Positions 1-8,356 of a DNA stretch of 64,000 nucleotides are shown in pieces. The translations under genes and the position numbers were made by a program. The notes under the pieces are model-generated. The model did not search any database and was not told the DNA's origin. It was given only the letters and a program-made list of their open reading frames with translations. The stretch is from NCBI RefSeq assembly GCF_050587365.1, contig NZ_JBOBFV010000004.1, forward strand, positions 62,001-126,000, given 5' to 3'. This DNA comes from Plantibacter auratus (GTDB lineage: Bacteria; Actinomycetota; Actinomycetes; Actinomycetales; Microbacteriaceae). How positions within the stretch are numbered: position 1 is the first letter of the stretch; every line of letters begins with the position of its first letter.

Positions 1-2790
1 GGTCAACGTCTCGGCACCGTCCGCCGCCGGAGCAGCGGCGCGCGCCGACTGAGCCGCGGCCGCCGTCGGGACGAGGAGGGCCTTCGCCGTGCCGATCGAC
101 GCCGCGAGTTCGGTCGTGTCGACGATCTCGACCGTGACCCGCTTGGTCGCGTTCGAGCCGAACTCGAAGACGACCCCGGAGGTACCGAGCTCCTTGTCGG
201 CGGCGAACGCGTTCGTGAGGGTGATCGTCGCGCCGTCCGCGGTGTCGGTGCGGGCATAGTCGGCACTGTCGAGGCTGCCGACGATCGCGCCGGAGGGCTG
301 GACGTACCGGAGACCGGTGAGCGTGTCTCCGTCGAGGTCGACCGTGAACGTCGGCAGGTTGTCGGGGTCCTCCGCCATCGCGGCGTTCTTGTCCATGACC
401 GCTGCCGTCGGGGTCACCGTGGGGTCGGTTGCGGCGACCGCACTGTTGAAGACGCTGATGGTGGTCAGGGTCGGCGCGTAGATCTGGCCTGGCAGGAGAC
501 TCTCGAACGACACGCGGAGCTTGGAGCTGGTGACGGACTCGAAGTCCTTCACGACCTTGCTCGCGCCGATCCCGGTCTGGGAGGAGAACGTCACCCAGGC
601 CCCGGCCGCCGCGTCCCATCGCTGCAGGGAGAAGGCGTTGACGCGAGGATCGGTGCCCGAGTCGGTGAACTCCGAGAGGTCGACCTCGTCGAAGGTCGTG
701 TCGGCACCGAAGTCGATGTCGATCGTCAGCGGATAGGTGGCGTCGTCCGCGCCGGCCCAGCGCGTCGCCGGGTCGCCGTCGACGAGCTTGCCCGCGTTGA
801 ACTCGAAGTCGTTGTGCGGGTGGGTGCTGCTCGCGACGATCGGCTTGCCCTTCGCGAGGTCGACACGGGTGTCGACGCCCTCGTTCTCGATCGGGTCGGT
901 GTCGACCGGGTTCTCGACCTTCGCACCGACGGCGCCTTCGTACAGGCCGATGTCGACGCCGTCGCCGTAGTAGAGCTCGGTGCCGAAGAAGTCGTCGGAG
1001 CCGATGCGCTCGTTGTAGCGACCGGCATCGATCAACGGTGAGGTCTCCTGCAGCTTGAACAGGGACGCGGAGTCGCGGATGGCGTCGACGCCGCCGTCCT
1101 TGGCGTAGTCGGCAGGGTTCCCGACGAACTGCGGGTCGCCGATGACGGCACGCTTGTCCACCGGCTGGTTGGCCGACTGCGTGCCGCTCGCCTCGAAGTA
1201 GGCGTTGTTCGAGAACACGCCCTTATCGAGGCCGCCGGCCTTCCGAGCCCAGTTCGTGGAGGTGGTCGTCGAGGTGTTGTAGAAGATGTTGTTCGCGAAG
1301 TAGACGCGGTCCTTCAACACCTCGTCGTGGAAGCTCTCCAGCTCCGCGCCGTCGTAGACGAACACGTTGTTGAGGATGTAGGTGGGCGAGTAGTTCGACG
1401 ACAGCATGTTCTTGAAGATCACGCCGTTATCGTTGACGCTCAGGTTGTACCGGGCGACCGAGTTGGAGCTGTTGCCCATGTAGGACATCCAGCCGCCCTG
1501 GTTGTCGTGCGAGTAGTTGTGCTCGTAGACGACGTTGAAGTTGGTGAACTCGAGGTCCCAGGGCGTCGCGTCGTACTCGTTGGCGGGGCCGCCGTAGATC
1601 TCGTTGAAGCGCATCACGCTGTCGGCACCGGCCCACAGGTAGAGGCCTGCGGAGACCTGGTTGTAGCGTTCGAGCCAGCCGTTGGCCTCGTTGTACTCGG
1701 CGGTCAGACGCTGGGTGTTCGCGAATTGGAACGGACCCTGGCCGGTGCTCTCGGCGTAGTTGTGGCTGATCGTCACGTCGCGGCTGTAGAGGTCGCGGTC
1801 GCGGACCCAGAGCTGTTCCCAACCCTCGTGGTACTTGCCGGACGCGTCCGTCTGGCCCTGCTGGTCGCCGAACCAGTTGAACGCGAACTGCACCGCGTGC
1901 AGCTCGACCTTCTCGAAGGTGTTGTCCTGGATGCTGATGTCCTCGAAATGGTGGCCACCTGTCGGGTACGCCGTGTACTGCTGCGAACCGAACACCTGGA
2001 AGTTGACCCCGGCGTAGTGGATCTTCTGCCAGGAGCTCGGGCCGTCGATGTCGTGGGCGAAGACGTTCGAGATCGAGATCCCGCGCATGATCGAATCGGC
2101 GCCGGCCTCGAGCTTGTCGGCGTTGATCGAGACGGAGATGCCGTCGCGCACGTAGCTGCCCGTGGTGATGTCGGTGGCGAAGTCGTCGTCGTTCGACACC
2201 TCGAGGTTCGCGATGTGGACGTACTGCTGGTTGCGGAGGATCACTGCGCCGGTCAGTCCGACGGTCTCGGGGTTCTTGACACCGGGACTCGTGAAGGGGC
2301 TGGGGACCTGTCCGTTCGTCGCGATGTAGGGACGGCGCGCACCGGCGTCACCGTACGCGTCGATCACGATGGGCGCGGTCTCGGTGCCGGAACCCTTCGG
2401 CCACAGGGAGGTGTTCGACCAGGTCTCGCCGGCCTTCAGGAGGACGCGGTCGCCCGGCGCGAAGGTCTTCGCGTTGACCGGGGTGAAGCTCTTCCAGGCG
2501 GTGGCCGCCGACGTGCCGGTGGCCGCGTCGTCCCCGGCGGTGGCGTCGACGAAGTAGTCCGTGCCACCCGTCGTGTTCGGGGTGTCACCGGCCCAGCCTG
2601 TCGGAGCGGCAGCCGCCTGGACGGCGGTCTCCGGGGTGGTCGATGCCGCGGACGCCGCCGGAGCGAAGGCCGTGGCGAAGAGGGCGGTGAGCCCGAGGAC
2701 GGCGAGTCCTCGGAGGGCGGGGTGCTGGGCTGACCGGTTCCGACGTCTGCGTCGGGGTTCCGGGATCGCCGCGGGGGTGGCGGTGTTCAT
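1..2790 (-). CDS. Secreted beta-helix polysaccharide-active protein with F5/8C-like and X2-like domains (3' end outside window)
   Basis: The reading frame stays open from the ATG at 2790 to base 1 (930 codons), so the C-terminus is missing. A twin-arginine-rich N-region, hydrophobic core and ASA cleavage site near residue 49 form a secretion signal. Residues about 60-600 are repetitive, Asn/Gly-rich strands (NNVFVYD, NNIFYN, HNYSHDNQGG) typical of right-handed parallel beta-helix polysaccharide lyases and hydrolases. Residues about 640-770 resemble an F5/8 type C (CBM32-like) module with the LVDGDPATRW motif, and about 785-900 resemble an X2/Ig-like module. It probably binds and cleaves an extracellular plant or microbial glycan; the exact substrate is not readable. 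Its ATG shares one base with the stop of the upstream PPIase-like gene, so the two are translated together. Confidence 0.85.
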   Translation of the reverse strand, partial: MNTATPAAIPEPRRRRRNRSAQHPALRGLAVLGLTALFATAFAPAASAASTTPETAVQAAAAPTGWAGDTPNTTGGTDYFVDATAGDDAATGTSAATAWKSFTPVNAKTFAPGDRVLLKAGETWSNTSLWPKGSGTETAPIVIDAYGDAGARRPYIATNGQVPSPFTSPGVKNPETVGLTGAVILRNQQYVHIANLEVSNDDDFATDITTGSYVRDGISVSINADKLEAGADSIMRGISISNVFAHDIDGPSSWQKIHYAGVNFQVFGSQQYTAYPTGGHHFEDISIQDNTFEKVELHAVQFAFNWFGDQQGQTDASGKYHEGWEQLWVRDRDLYSRDVTISHNYAESTGQGPFQFANTQRLTAEYNEANGWLERYNQVSAGLYLWAGADSVMRFNEIYGGPANEYDATPWDLEFTNFNVVYEHNYSHDNQGGWMSYMGNSSNSVARYNLSVNDNGVIFKNMLSSNYSPTYILNNVFVYDGAELESFHDEVLKDRVYFANNIFYNTSTTTSTNWARKAGGLDKGVFSNNAYFEASGTQSANQPVDKRAVIGDPQFVGNPADYAKDGGVDAIRDSASLFKLQETSPLIDAGRYNERIGSDDFFGTELYYGDGVDIGLYEGAVGAKVENPVDTDPIENEGVDTRVDLAKGKPIVASSTHPHNDFEFNAGKLVDGDPATRWAGADDATYPLTIDIDFGADTTFDEVDLSEFTDSGTDPRVNAFSLQRWDAAAGAWVTFSSQTGIGASKVVKDFESVTSSKLRVSFESLLPGQIYAPTLTTISVFNSAVAATDPTVTPTAAVMDKNAAMAEDPDNLPTFTVDLDGDTLTGLRYVQPSGAIVGSLDSADYARTDTADGATITLTNAFAADKELGTSGVVFEFGSNATKRVTVEIVDTTELAASIGTAKALLVPTAAAAQSARAAAPAADGAETLT

Positions 2791-3878
2791 CAGTGCGTGT
2801 CCTCCATCGTGAGTTGGTGCAGGGCGTTGCTGTTCATCTGGCGTACTTGAACCGCGACGCGTTCGGCGATGAGCGCGTCGAGGGCGGTGTTCTCGAGCTG
2901 GGCTCGGATCCGGTCGGCGTAGGCGGTGAAGGCGGCGTCCCGGTCGACGGTGACGGCGTCCACGCGGTAGACGACGTGCTCACCCAGCTCCACCACGGGC
3001 GAGCTGAGCGCGCCGGCTGGCAGGGTCGCGACCTCGGCGACGAGGCGTGGGTCCGGTGTGCGGGAGCCGCCGTCGAGGAGACCGGTCGCGCCGTCGAGGG
3101 TGGACGCGGAGACGGTGGTGCCCGGGTCGGTGCTGGAGACGGCGTCGACGCCCTCCGCGGCGAGTCGTGCCGCGAACTGCTCGGCGGTGGTCGAGGCGAG
3201 GGGCACCGCGATCCTGGTGAGCTGGTAGGTGGAGGCGTTCAGGGTCCAGTCCTCGGCGTGCGCGTCGAAGGCGCCCCGGACCTCCTCGTCGGAGACGTCG
3301 ATGACCGGGTCCGAGCCCGAGCTCAGCGCAGAGACGAGCCTGGTGCGGAGATCGGCGATCGTCCGGCCGTAGAACTCCTGCGCGCGGAAGGAGGTGAGTC
3401 CGTAGACGACCTCGCCGTCGTCGAGCTGCGCCGCGCGGGCGGTGTTGGTGTCGGCGAGGGCCTGTTCGAATCCGGCGAAGTCCGAGAACGGGACGAGTCC
3501 GCGCTCGTGCCCGAGGTCGAGCACCACGCGGTCGGCCGCGAGCTCGTCGAGGGCCGCCGTCCGGAGTCGGTCGATGGCGGTCGTGTCGCCGAGCGGTGCT
3601 TCCCAGTCGACGGAACCGGATCCGGTCTCGACGAGGACCTCGTTCTCGATGGTGGGTCGGACGCGCTCCATGTGGAAGAGCAGCTCGTCGCGGGTGACCG
3701 GGGCTCCGTCGATCGTCCCCAGCTCGGCGGGTACCGCACCCGCTCCGCTGACGGCGACACCGACGACGACCGTTCCCGTGAGCACCAGGGCTCCGGCGGC
3801 GAGCAGCAGCCGCGAGCGGCGCCGACCACGTGAGATCGCACCACGGAGGCCGTGGGCGGGAGCGTCGGTGCTGGTCAT
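2790..3878 (-). CDS. Membrane-anchored SurA/PpiC-like peptidyl-prolyl isomerase
   Basis: This 362-residue protein starts at MTSTDAPAHG; the frame extends upstream to 4028 but that stretch looks non-coding. Residues about 22-44 form a signal-anchor, followed by a SurA-N-like helical region (the start TIDGAPVTRDELLFHME is characteristic of foldases of this class) and a degenerate PpiC-type region around residues 200-330. It should act outside the membrane, helping secreted proteins to fold. The stop TGA and the ATG of the beta-helix gene overlap (TGATG), which suggests a dedicated chaperone for that large exported protein. Transcription begins in the region shared with the GH35 gene, which carries LacI-type operators. 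The isomerase active site is not clearly recognisable, so it may be a chaperone only. Confidence 0.75.
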   Translation of the reverse strand: MTSTDAPAHGLRGAISRGRRRSRLLLAAGALVLTGTVVVGVAVSGAGAVPAELGTIDGAPVTRDELLFHMERVRPTIENEVLVETGSGSVDWEAPLGDTTAIDRLRTAALDELAADRVVLDLGHERGLVPFSDFAGFEQALADTNTARAAQLDDGEVVYGLTSFRAQEFYGRTIADLRTRLVSALSSGSDPVIDVSDEEVRGAFDAHAEDWTLNASTYQLTRIAVPLASTTAEQFAARLAAEGVDAVSSTDPGTTVSASTLDGATGLLDGGSRTPDPRLVAEVATLPAGALSSPVVELGEHVVYRVDAVTVDRDAAFTAYADRIRAQLENTALDALIAERVAVQVRQMNSNALHQLTMEDTH

Positions 3879-3943
3879 CGGTGCGGCCTTTCCGTGGGAG
3901 TGGAGCGGGGTCGGCGGTGCTTGGCAGTCATGCTGGCAGAAAA

Positions 3944-3957
3944 TGCTACGGATAACA
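3944..3957. promoter_or_regulatory. LacI-type operator candidate O1
   Basis: TGCTACGGATAACA is an imperfect dyad (TGCTA, 4-base centre, TAACA) and shares its TGNYAYSSATAACA pattern with two other sites in the window. It lies 66 bases upstream of the PPIase/beta-helix operon start, inside the divergent region with the GH35 gene. Confidence 0.6.
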
Positions 3958-4008
3958 ATCGCTGACTCGAAAGCGTTACAAATGGGCCGAAATAGGCCAA
4001 ATGGAGGG

Positions 4009-4038
4009 TTGGCATCCATAACATGCATGGCTCATAGT
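4009..4038 (+). promoter_or_regulatory. Promoter of the GH35 gene overlapping a LacI-type operator
   Basis: A -35-like TTGGCA (4009-4014) and a -10-like CATAGT (4033-4038) are separated by 18 bases. The operator candidate TGGCATCCATAACA (4010-4023) covers the -35 and part of the spacer, so repressor binding would block RNA polymerase. The promoter assignment is by eye. Confidence 0.5.
4010..4023. promoter_or_regulatory. LacI-type operator candidate O2
   Basis: TGGCATCCATAACA matches the sites at 3944 and 7051 in 9-12 of 14 positions and sits over the putative -35 of the beta-galactosidase gene. Confidence 0.55.
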
Positions 4039-4075
4039 GGAAGTCTGCACGCCGATCCGAGGAGACGACCGCACC

Positions 4076-5929
4076 ATGACGAAGTTCGCCGACACCGTCG
4101 GTCCCGCCGTTCCGTTCGTGATCGACGACGCCGTGGGGCAGGCTCCGTCCGCACTGCACTGGCGGGACGGCCGGCTCCTCCGCGATGGGGCGCCGCACTC
4201 CGTGCGGTCCGGATCGCTGCACTACTTCCGCGTCGTGCCGGACCAGTGGCGCGATCGGATGCTGCGCTTCGTCGACCTCGGGCTCAACTCGATCGACACC
4301 TACATCCCGTGGAACTTCCACCAGCCACGCGCGGACGCGGCACCGAGCTTCTCCGGTTGGCGTGACGTCGGCCGGTTCATGGAGACGGCCGCCGACCTAG
4401 GGCTCGACGTCCTGCTGCGACCCGGCCCGTACATCTGCGCGGAGTGGTCGAACGGCGGCCTGCCCGCTTGGCTCACCGCCCGCGACATCGCGCTCCGCAG
4501 CTCGGACCCCGGGTACCAGCGGCCGGTCGAGACGTGGTTCGAGGAGCTCATCCCCCGGCTCACGCCGTACCAGGCGATCCACGGCGGCCCGGTCGTCGCC
4601 GTGCAGGTGGAGAACGAGTACGGCAGCTACGGCGACGACGCACAGCACCCCGGGTGGCTCGCCGCGCTGCTGCGTCGCCTCGGCGTGCAGGAGCTGCTGT
4701 ACACCGCGGACGGGCCCACCGACGTGATGATCGACGGCGGTTCCATCCCCGGGATCATGATGGCGGCGACCCTCGGCTCGAAGCCGGACGAGGCGCGCGC
4801 CCTCCTGCGGAGTCGGCGCCCGGACGAGCCGTTCTTCGTCGCCGAGTTCTGGAACGGGTGGTTCGACCACTGGGGGCGGCCGCACCACGTGCGGGACGCG
4901 CGGAACGCCGCAGCGGTGGCCCGCGACATCCTGGCCGACGGCGGGAGCATCAGCATCTACATGGCGCACGGCGGCACGAACTTCGGGCTCTGGTCCGGAG
5001 CCAACATCGTCGAGGGCGAGCTGCGCCCGACCATCACGAGCTACGACTCCGACGCGCCGATCGCCGAGGACGGCCGGTTCACGGACAAGTTCTTCGCCCT
5101 GCGGGAGGTCCTCGGCGTCGGAGACGAGCCGCTGCGGTCCCTCGAGGTGCGGTTCCTGCCGGAGGGCAGCGTGCCCCTCCAGCGCGGCATTGGGCTCCTG
5201 GACGCACTCGCTGAGCTCGGCGACCCCGTGAGTCCGCGGTCGTCAGCGCCGCGGTCGTTCGAGGACCTCGGCGTCGACGGCGGTCTCGTCGTCTACGAGG
5301 CGGACGTCCTGCTCCCCGATCGACCGGTCGACCTCGTGTTCGACGGCGTCGCAGACCGCGCCCTCGTCTTCCTCGACGCGGCGTTCCAGGCCACGATCAC
5401 CGGCTCGGGCACGGTCACCGTGACCGGTTCCGGCCTGGTGTCGAAGCTGACCGTGGTCGTCGAGAACCTCGGCCGCGTGAACTACGGTCCGCAGCTGGGC
5501 GCCGAAAAGGGCCTGCTGGGGCCCGTCCTCGTCGAACGCCGTCTCGTGCACAGCTGGCGGGCGCGGCCGGTGGCCCTCGACCAGCTGGACCCGCTCCATC
5601 TCCGAGCGGTCGTCGACCGGACCGGCGACCCGACGACCGCCGCGAGCGGTGGGGGCTGCCTGTCGAGCGCGACCTTCGTCGTCGACGAGCCGCTCGACAC
5701 GCACCTCCGACTGCCCGGCTCCACGAAGGGCTTCGTCTGGGTCAACGGGGCGCTCCTCGGTCGCTACTGGAACATCGGCCCGCAGCAGACGCTCTACGTG
5801 CCGGGGCCCCTCCTGCGGGCGGGCACGAACCGTATCGTCGTCCTCGAGCTCCACGAGGCCGGGTCGACCGTCGAGTTCGTCGACCGCCCGGAACTCGGAC
5901 CGACCGAGGAGTACGTCGAGGAGTTCTGA
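4076..5929 (+). CDS. GH35 beta-galactosidase
   Basis: The 617-residue protein hydrolyses terminal beta-linked galactose. The GH35 signature region is clear: SGSLHYFR near residue 46, LLRPGPYICAEW near 113, the acid/base Glu181 in VENEYGSYG and the nucleophile Glu257 in FFVAEFWNGW. C-terminal jelly-roll modules contain GFVWVNGALLGRYWNIGPQ. There is no signal peptide, so it is cytoplasmic and would act on imported oligosaccharides. The start ATG at 4076 follows AGGAGA at 4060-4065; an in-frame ATG at 4037 lies at the putative -10 and is unlikely. It is divergent from the secreted beta-helix/PPIase operon and faces the LacI repressor gene with a 15-base gap, so all three probably form one regulon. 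Confidence 0.93.
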   Translation: MTKFADTVGPAVPFVIDDAVGQAPSALHWRDGRLLRDGAPHSVRSGSLHYFRVVPDQWRDRMLRFVDLGLNSIDTYIPWNFHQPRADAAPSFSGWRDVGRFMETAADLGLDVLLRPGPYICAEWSNGGLPAWLTARDIALRSSDPGYQRPVETWFEELIPRLTPYQAIHGGPVVAVQVENEYGSYGDDAQHPGWLAALLRRLGVQELLYTADGPTDVMIDGGSIPGIMMAATLGSKPDEARALLRSRRPDEPFFVAEFWNGWFDHWGRPHHVRDARNAAAVARDILADGGSISIYMAHGGTNFGLWSGANIVEGELRPTITSYDSDAPIAEDGRFTDKFFALREVLGVGDEPLRSLEVRFLPEGSVPLQRGIGLLDALAELGDPVSPRSSAPRSFEDLGVDGGLVVYEADVLLPDRPVDLVFDGVADRALVFLDAAFQATITGSGTVTVTGSGLVSKLTVVVENLGRVNYGPQLGAEKGLLGPVLVERRLVHSWRARPVALDQLDPLHLRAVVDRTGDPTTAASGGGCLSSATFVVDEPLDTHLRLPGSTKGFVWVNGALLGRYWNIGPQQTLYVPGPLLRAGTNRIVVLELHEAGSTVEFVDRPELGPTEEYVEEF

Positions 5930-5944
5930 GCTGCGCTGCGCGGG

Positions 5945-7033
5945 CTAGGCGCGTGTCGTCGGTGCCGCGGTGCTCTCGCGCACGATCAGCTCGGGCAGCA
6001 TGACCACCGTCTCCCGCTCCGCGGCCGGCTCCTCGATGAGCGTGAGCAGGTGCTCGACCGCCACTCGACCCATCTCGCTGAACGGTTGCCGGATGGTCGT
6101 CAGTGGCGGTGAGGCGTATCGCGCCAGCGCGATGTCGTCCATGCCGATCACCGAGACGTCGCCGGGTACGCTCCGACCGAGTTCGTCCAGGGCACGCAGG
6201 ACGCCGAACGCCATCTCGTCACTCGAGACGAAGATCGCCGTCACGTCGGGCATGCGCCCGAGCAGCAGACCGTTGCGGTAGCCGGACTCCGGGCTCCAGT
6301 CCCCGTAGAGCACGGGCGGTTCGTCGATGCCACGGTCGCGCAACGCCGCCTGCCAGCCGGTCGTCCGGCCTCCCGCGTCCTTCCAGGCCGTCGGCCCGCT
6401 CAGGTGCCAGACGGTCTCGTGTCCGAGGTCCAGCAGGTGCTCCGTCGCCATGCGACCCGCGGCTTCCTGGTCCACGCGCACGATCTCGTCGGCGAAGGAC
6501 TCGAGGCCGTCGATCACCACGGTCGGCAGGTCGGCCGTGACCCGGAGCAGGGAGACCTCGTCCCAGATCGGGACGGCGATGACGAGGCCGTCGACACCCT
6601 GGTTACGGAGCCGGTCGATGGCGTCGGTGATGGACGCGGCGGACAGCGACGTCGTGCCGGCGGCGCTCACGAAGTAGTCGTGCTGGTGCGTCGCCCGCTG
6701 GATACCGAGCATCATGGAGGAGCGGGCGTAGTAGTCGGTCTCGTGGGTGAGGACCCCGATGGTGCGGCTGCGGCCGGTCACGAGCGCGCGAGCGAGGCCG
6801 GTGCGCCGGTAGCCCGTCTGCTCGACGGCCGCCTCGACCTGGAGGCGGGTGACCTCGGTCACGTTGTCGAGGCCCCGGAGCACGCGGGAGACGGTCTGCG
6901 GGGAGACGCCGGCGATCGCGGCGACATCGGCCATCGTGGGCATCCGCGTCCGCTTCTCGCGACGCGATCGGCCCCCGCCGTTCGCCGTCGATGTGGGCGC
7001 GTCGAGCGCGGTCGGTCCCCCGGGTGACGTCAT
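5945..7033 (-). CDS. LacI-family transcriptional repressor
   Basis: The 362-residue protein has an N-terminal helix-turn-helix (MADVAAIAGVSPQTVSRVL, about residues 34-52) followed by a periplasmic-binding-protein-like sensor domain ending in the usual LLPELIVRESTA. It should repress the adjacent sugar-utilisation genes until an oligosaccharide binds. The ATG at 7033 is chosen; a GTG at 7039 and an internal ATG before PTMADVA are alternatives, and the N-terminal 30 residues are low-complexity. An operator candidate lies just upstream (7051-7064), consistent with autoregulation. Confidence 0.92.
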   Translation of the reverse strand: MTSPGGPTALDAPTSTANGGGRSRREKRTRMPTMADVAAIAGVSPQTVSRVLRGLDNVTEVTRLQVEAAVEQTGYRRTGLARALVTGRSRTIGVLTHETDYYARSSMMLGIQRATHQHDYFVSAAGTTSLSAASITDAIDRLRNQGVDGLVIAVPIWDEVSLLRVTADLPTVVIDGLESFADEIVRVDQEAAGRMATEHLLDLGHETVWHLSGPTAWKDAGGRTTGWQAALRDRGIDEPPVLYGDWSPESGYRNGLLLGRMPDVTAIFVSSDEMAFGVLRALDELGRSVPGDVSVIGMDDIALARYASPPLTTIRQPFSEMGRVAVEHLLTLIEEPAAERETVVMLPELIVRESTAAPTTRA

Positions 7034-7050
7034 TCCCACATGTTAGTCAA

Positions 7051-7064
7051 TGGCACGGATAACA
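7051..7064. promoter_or_regulatory. LacI-type operator candidate O3
   Basis: TGGCACGGATAACA lies 18 bases upstream of the LacI-family start codon and shares CGGATAACA exactly with the site at 3944. This position is expected for autorepression. Confidence 0.6.
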
Positions 7065-7094
7065 CCTGCACCTCCACGCCGGTGTGCGCCGCGG

Positions 7095-7220
7095 CCGGCG
7101 CGGTGCGCTGACGCGAGCGCGCTCGAATCGGCGTGACCGCGCCCCACAGCCGTGAGCGCGCCCCTCCGGAGACCCGCGCTGGCGTCACAGATCCGCGCTG
7201 ACGTCAGCGCACCGCGCTGG
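7095..7220. repeat. Dispersed palindromic element, copy 1
   Basis: The 126-bp element has terminal inverted repeats (5' CGGTGCGCTGACG at 7101-7113, 3' CGTCAGCGCACCG at 7202-7214). The conserved core CCCCTCCGGAGACCCGCGC is at 7161-7179. It lies between two minus-strand genes, LacI and aldo/keto reductase. See copies at 9839, 17794, 19749 and 19893. Confidence 0.85.
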
Positions 7221-7248
7221 CGTCGAGGAGACGACCCACGCGATGGCG

Positions 7249-8298
7249 TCAGATGAGCCCCTCGCGACCGCCCGACACCCAGCTCGGGTCGGCGGCCCGC
7301 GGACCGCTCACCTGGTCGGCGTAGGTGTCGATCTCGGCTCGGATCTCGTCCGTCAGCTCAACCTGGAACGCCTCGAGGTTCGCGTGCAGGTGCGCGACGC
7401 TCCGGGTGCCGGGGATCGAGACGACCCGTGCGCCGAGCTGTTGTCCTCGGTCGTGCACCCAGGCGAGCGCGAGCGCCTCCGCGGTCGTCCCGATGCGGTG
7501 AGCGAGGGTGCGGAAGCGGGCCGCCAGTTCGAGGTTCGCCGCGAGGTGCTCGGGTTGGAAGCGCGGGAAGTTCGCTCGCGTCCCCCCGAGCGGCACCGTC
7601 TCGGCCGTGAAGTCCTCGGTGAACAGCCCGCGCGACAGCGTCGAGAACGCGACGACCGTCACGCCGAGCTCCGCCGCCGTCGGGACGACGTAGGTCTCGA
7701 TGTCGCGACTCACGATGCTCCACTCGGACTGGATCGCGGCGATCGGGTGCACGGCGTGCGCGCGGCGGAGTTCGTCGCCCGTCGCCTCGGACAGACCGAC
7801 GCGGAGCACCTTGCCGGCGGCGACCAGTTCGGCGAGCGCCCCCACCGTCTCTTCGATCGGGATGTCGGGGTCGACGCGGTGCTGGTAGTAGAGGTCGAGG
7901 TGGTCGGTGCCGAGGCGGGTGAGCGTCCCGTCGATCTGCTCGTGGAGGTGGGCGCGGTCGCCACGGATCCCTCGTTTGCCGATGCCGCCGCCGGTGACGA
8001 TGCCCACCTTGGACGCCAAGAAGACGTCGTCGCGGCGCCCGGTCAGATACCGGCCGAGGAGTTCCTCGCTCCGACCGTCGCCGTAGACGTTCGCGGTGTC
8101 GATGAGGTTCACCCCACTCGCCAGGGTGGCGTCGAGGATCGTGGTCACATCGGCGTCGGCGATCGCCCCATAGGTGCCGGCGATGGACATCGCGCCGTAC
8201 CCGATGGCGCCGACCTGCGCGGCGGTGTCGCCGACCCCGATCGTGGTCGAGGGCAGCGCGGTCGTGGTCGGCTCCGTGGCCAGGGGTGCTTCGCTCAT
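7249..8298 (-). CDS. Aldo/keto reductase
   Basis: The 349-residue (beta/alpha)8 NAD(P)H-dependent oxidoreductase shows the complete catalytic tetrad: Asp67 (LIDTAN), Tyr72 (VYGDGRSEE), Lys97 (LASKVGI) and His140 (LYYQHRVDP). The spacing and the AQVGAIGYGAMSIAGTYG start place it with the YajO/IolS-like aldo/keto reductases that reduce aldehydes or sugar ketones. The substrate cannot be inferred. It is monocistronic or follows the GntR-DUF1648 pair on the same strand (58-base gap). A dispersed palindromic element directly follows its stop codon. Confidence 0.9.
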   Translation of the reverse strand: MSEAPLATEPTTTALPSTTIGVGDTAAQVGAIGYGAMSIAGTYGAIADADVTTILDATLASGVNLIDTANVYGDGRSEELLGRYLTGRRDDVFLASKVGIVTGGGIGKRGIRGDRAHLHEQIDGTLTRLGTDHLDLYYQHRVDPDIPIEETVGALAELVAAGKVLRVGLSEATGDELRRAHAVHPIAAIQSEWSIVSRDIETYVVPTAAELGVTVVAFSTLSRGLFTEDFTAETVPLGGTRANFPRFQPEHLAANLELAARFRTLAHRIGTTAEALALAWVHDRGQQLGARVVSIPGTRSVAHLHANLEAFQVELTDEIRAEIDTYADQVSGPRAADPSWVSGGREGLI

Positions 8299-8356
8299 GG
8301 ATTCACCGTACGGCGTCAGGACAGGTTGGACACCCGGTTCGTCACGCGGTGCAACG

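Noticed and set aside
1327..2733. 468-codon plus-strand open frame
   Set aside because: Antisense shadow of the beta-helix gene, with low-complexity Val/Asp/Arg composition and no ribosome site.
2793..3833. 346-codon plus-strand open frame
   Set aside because: Antisense to the PPIase-like gene; no recognisable fold and composition typical of a reverse-strand shadow.
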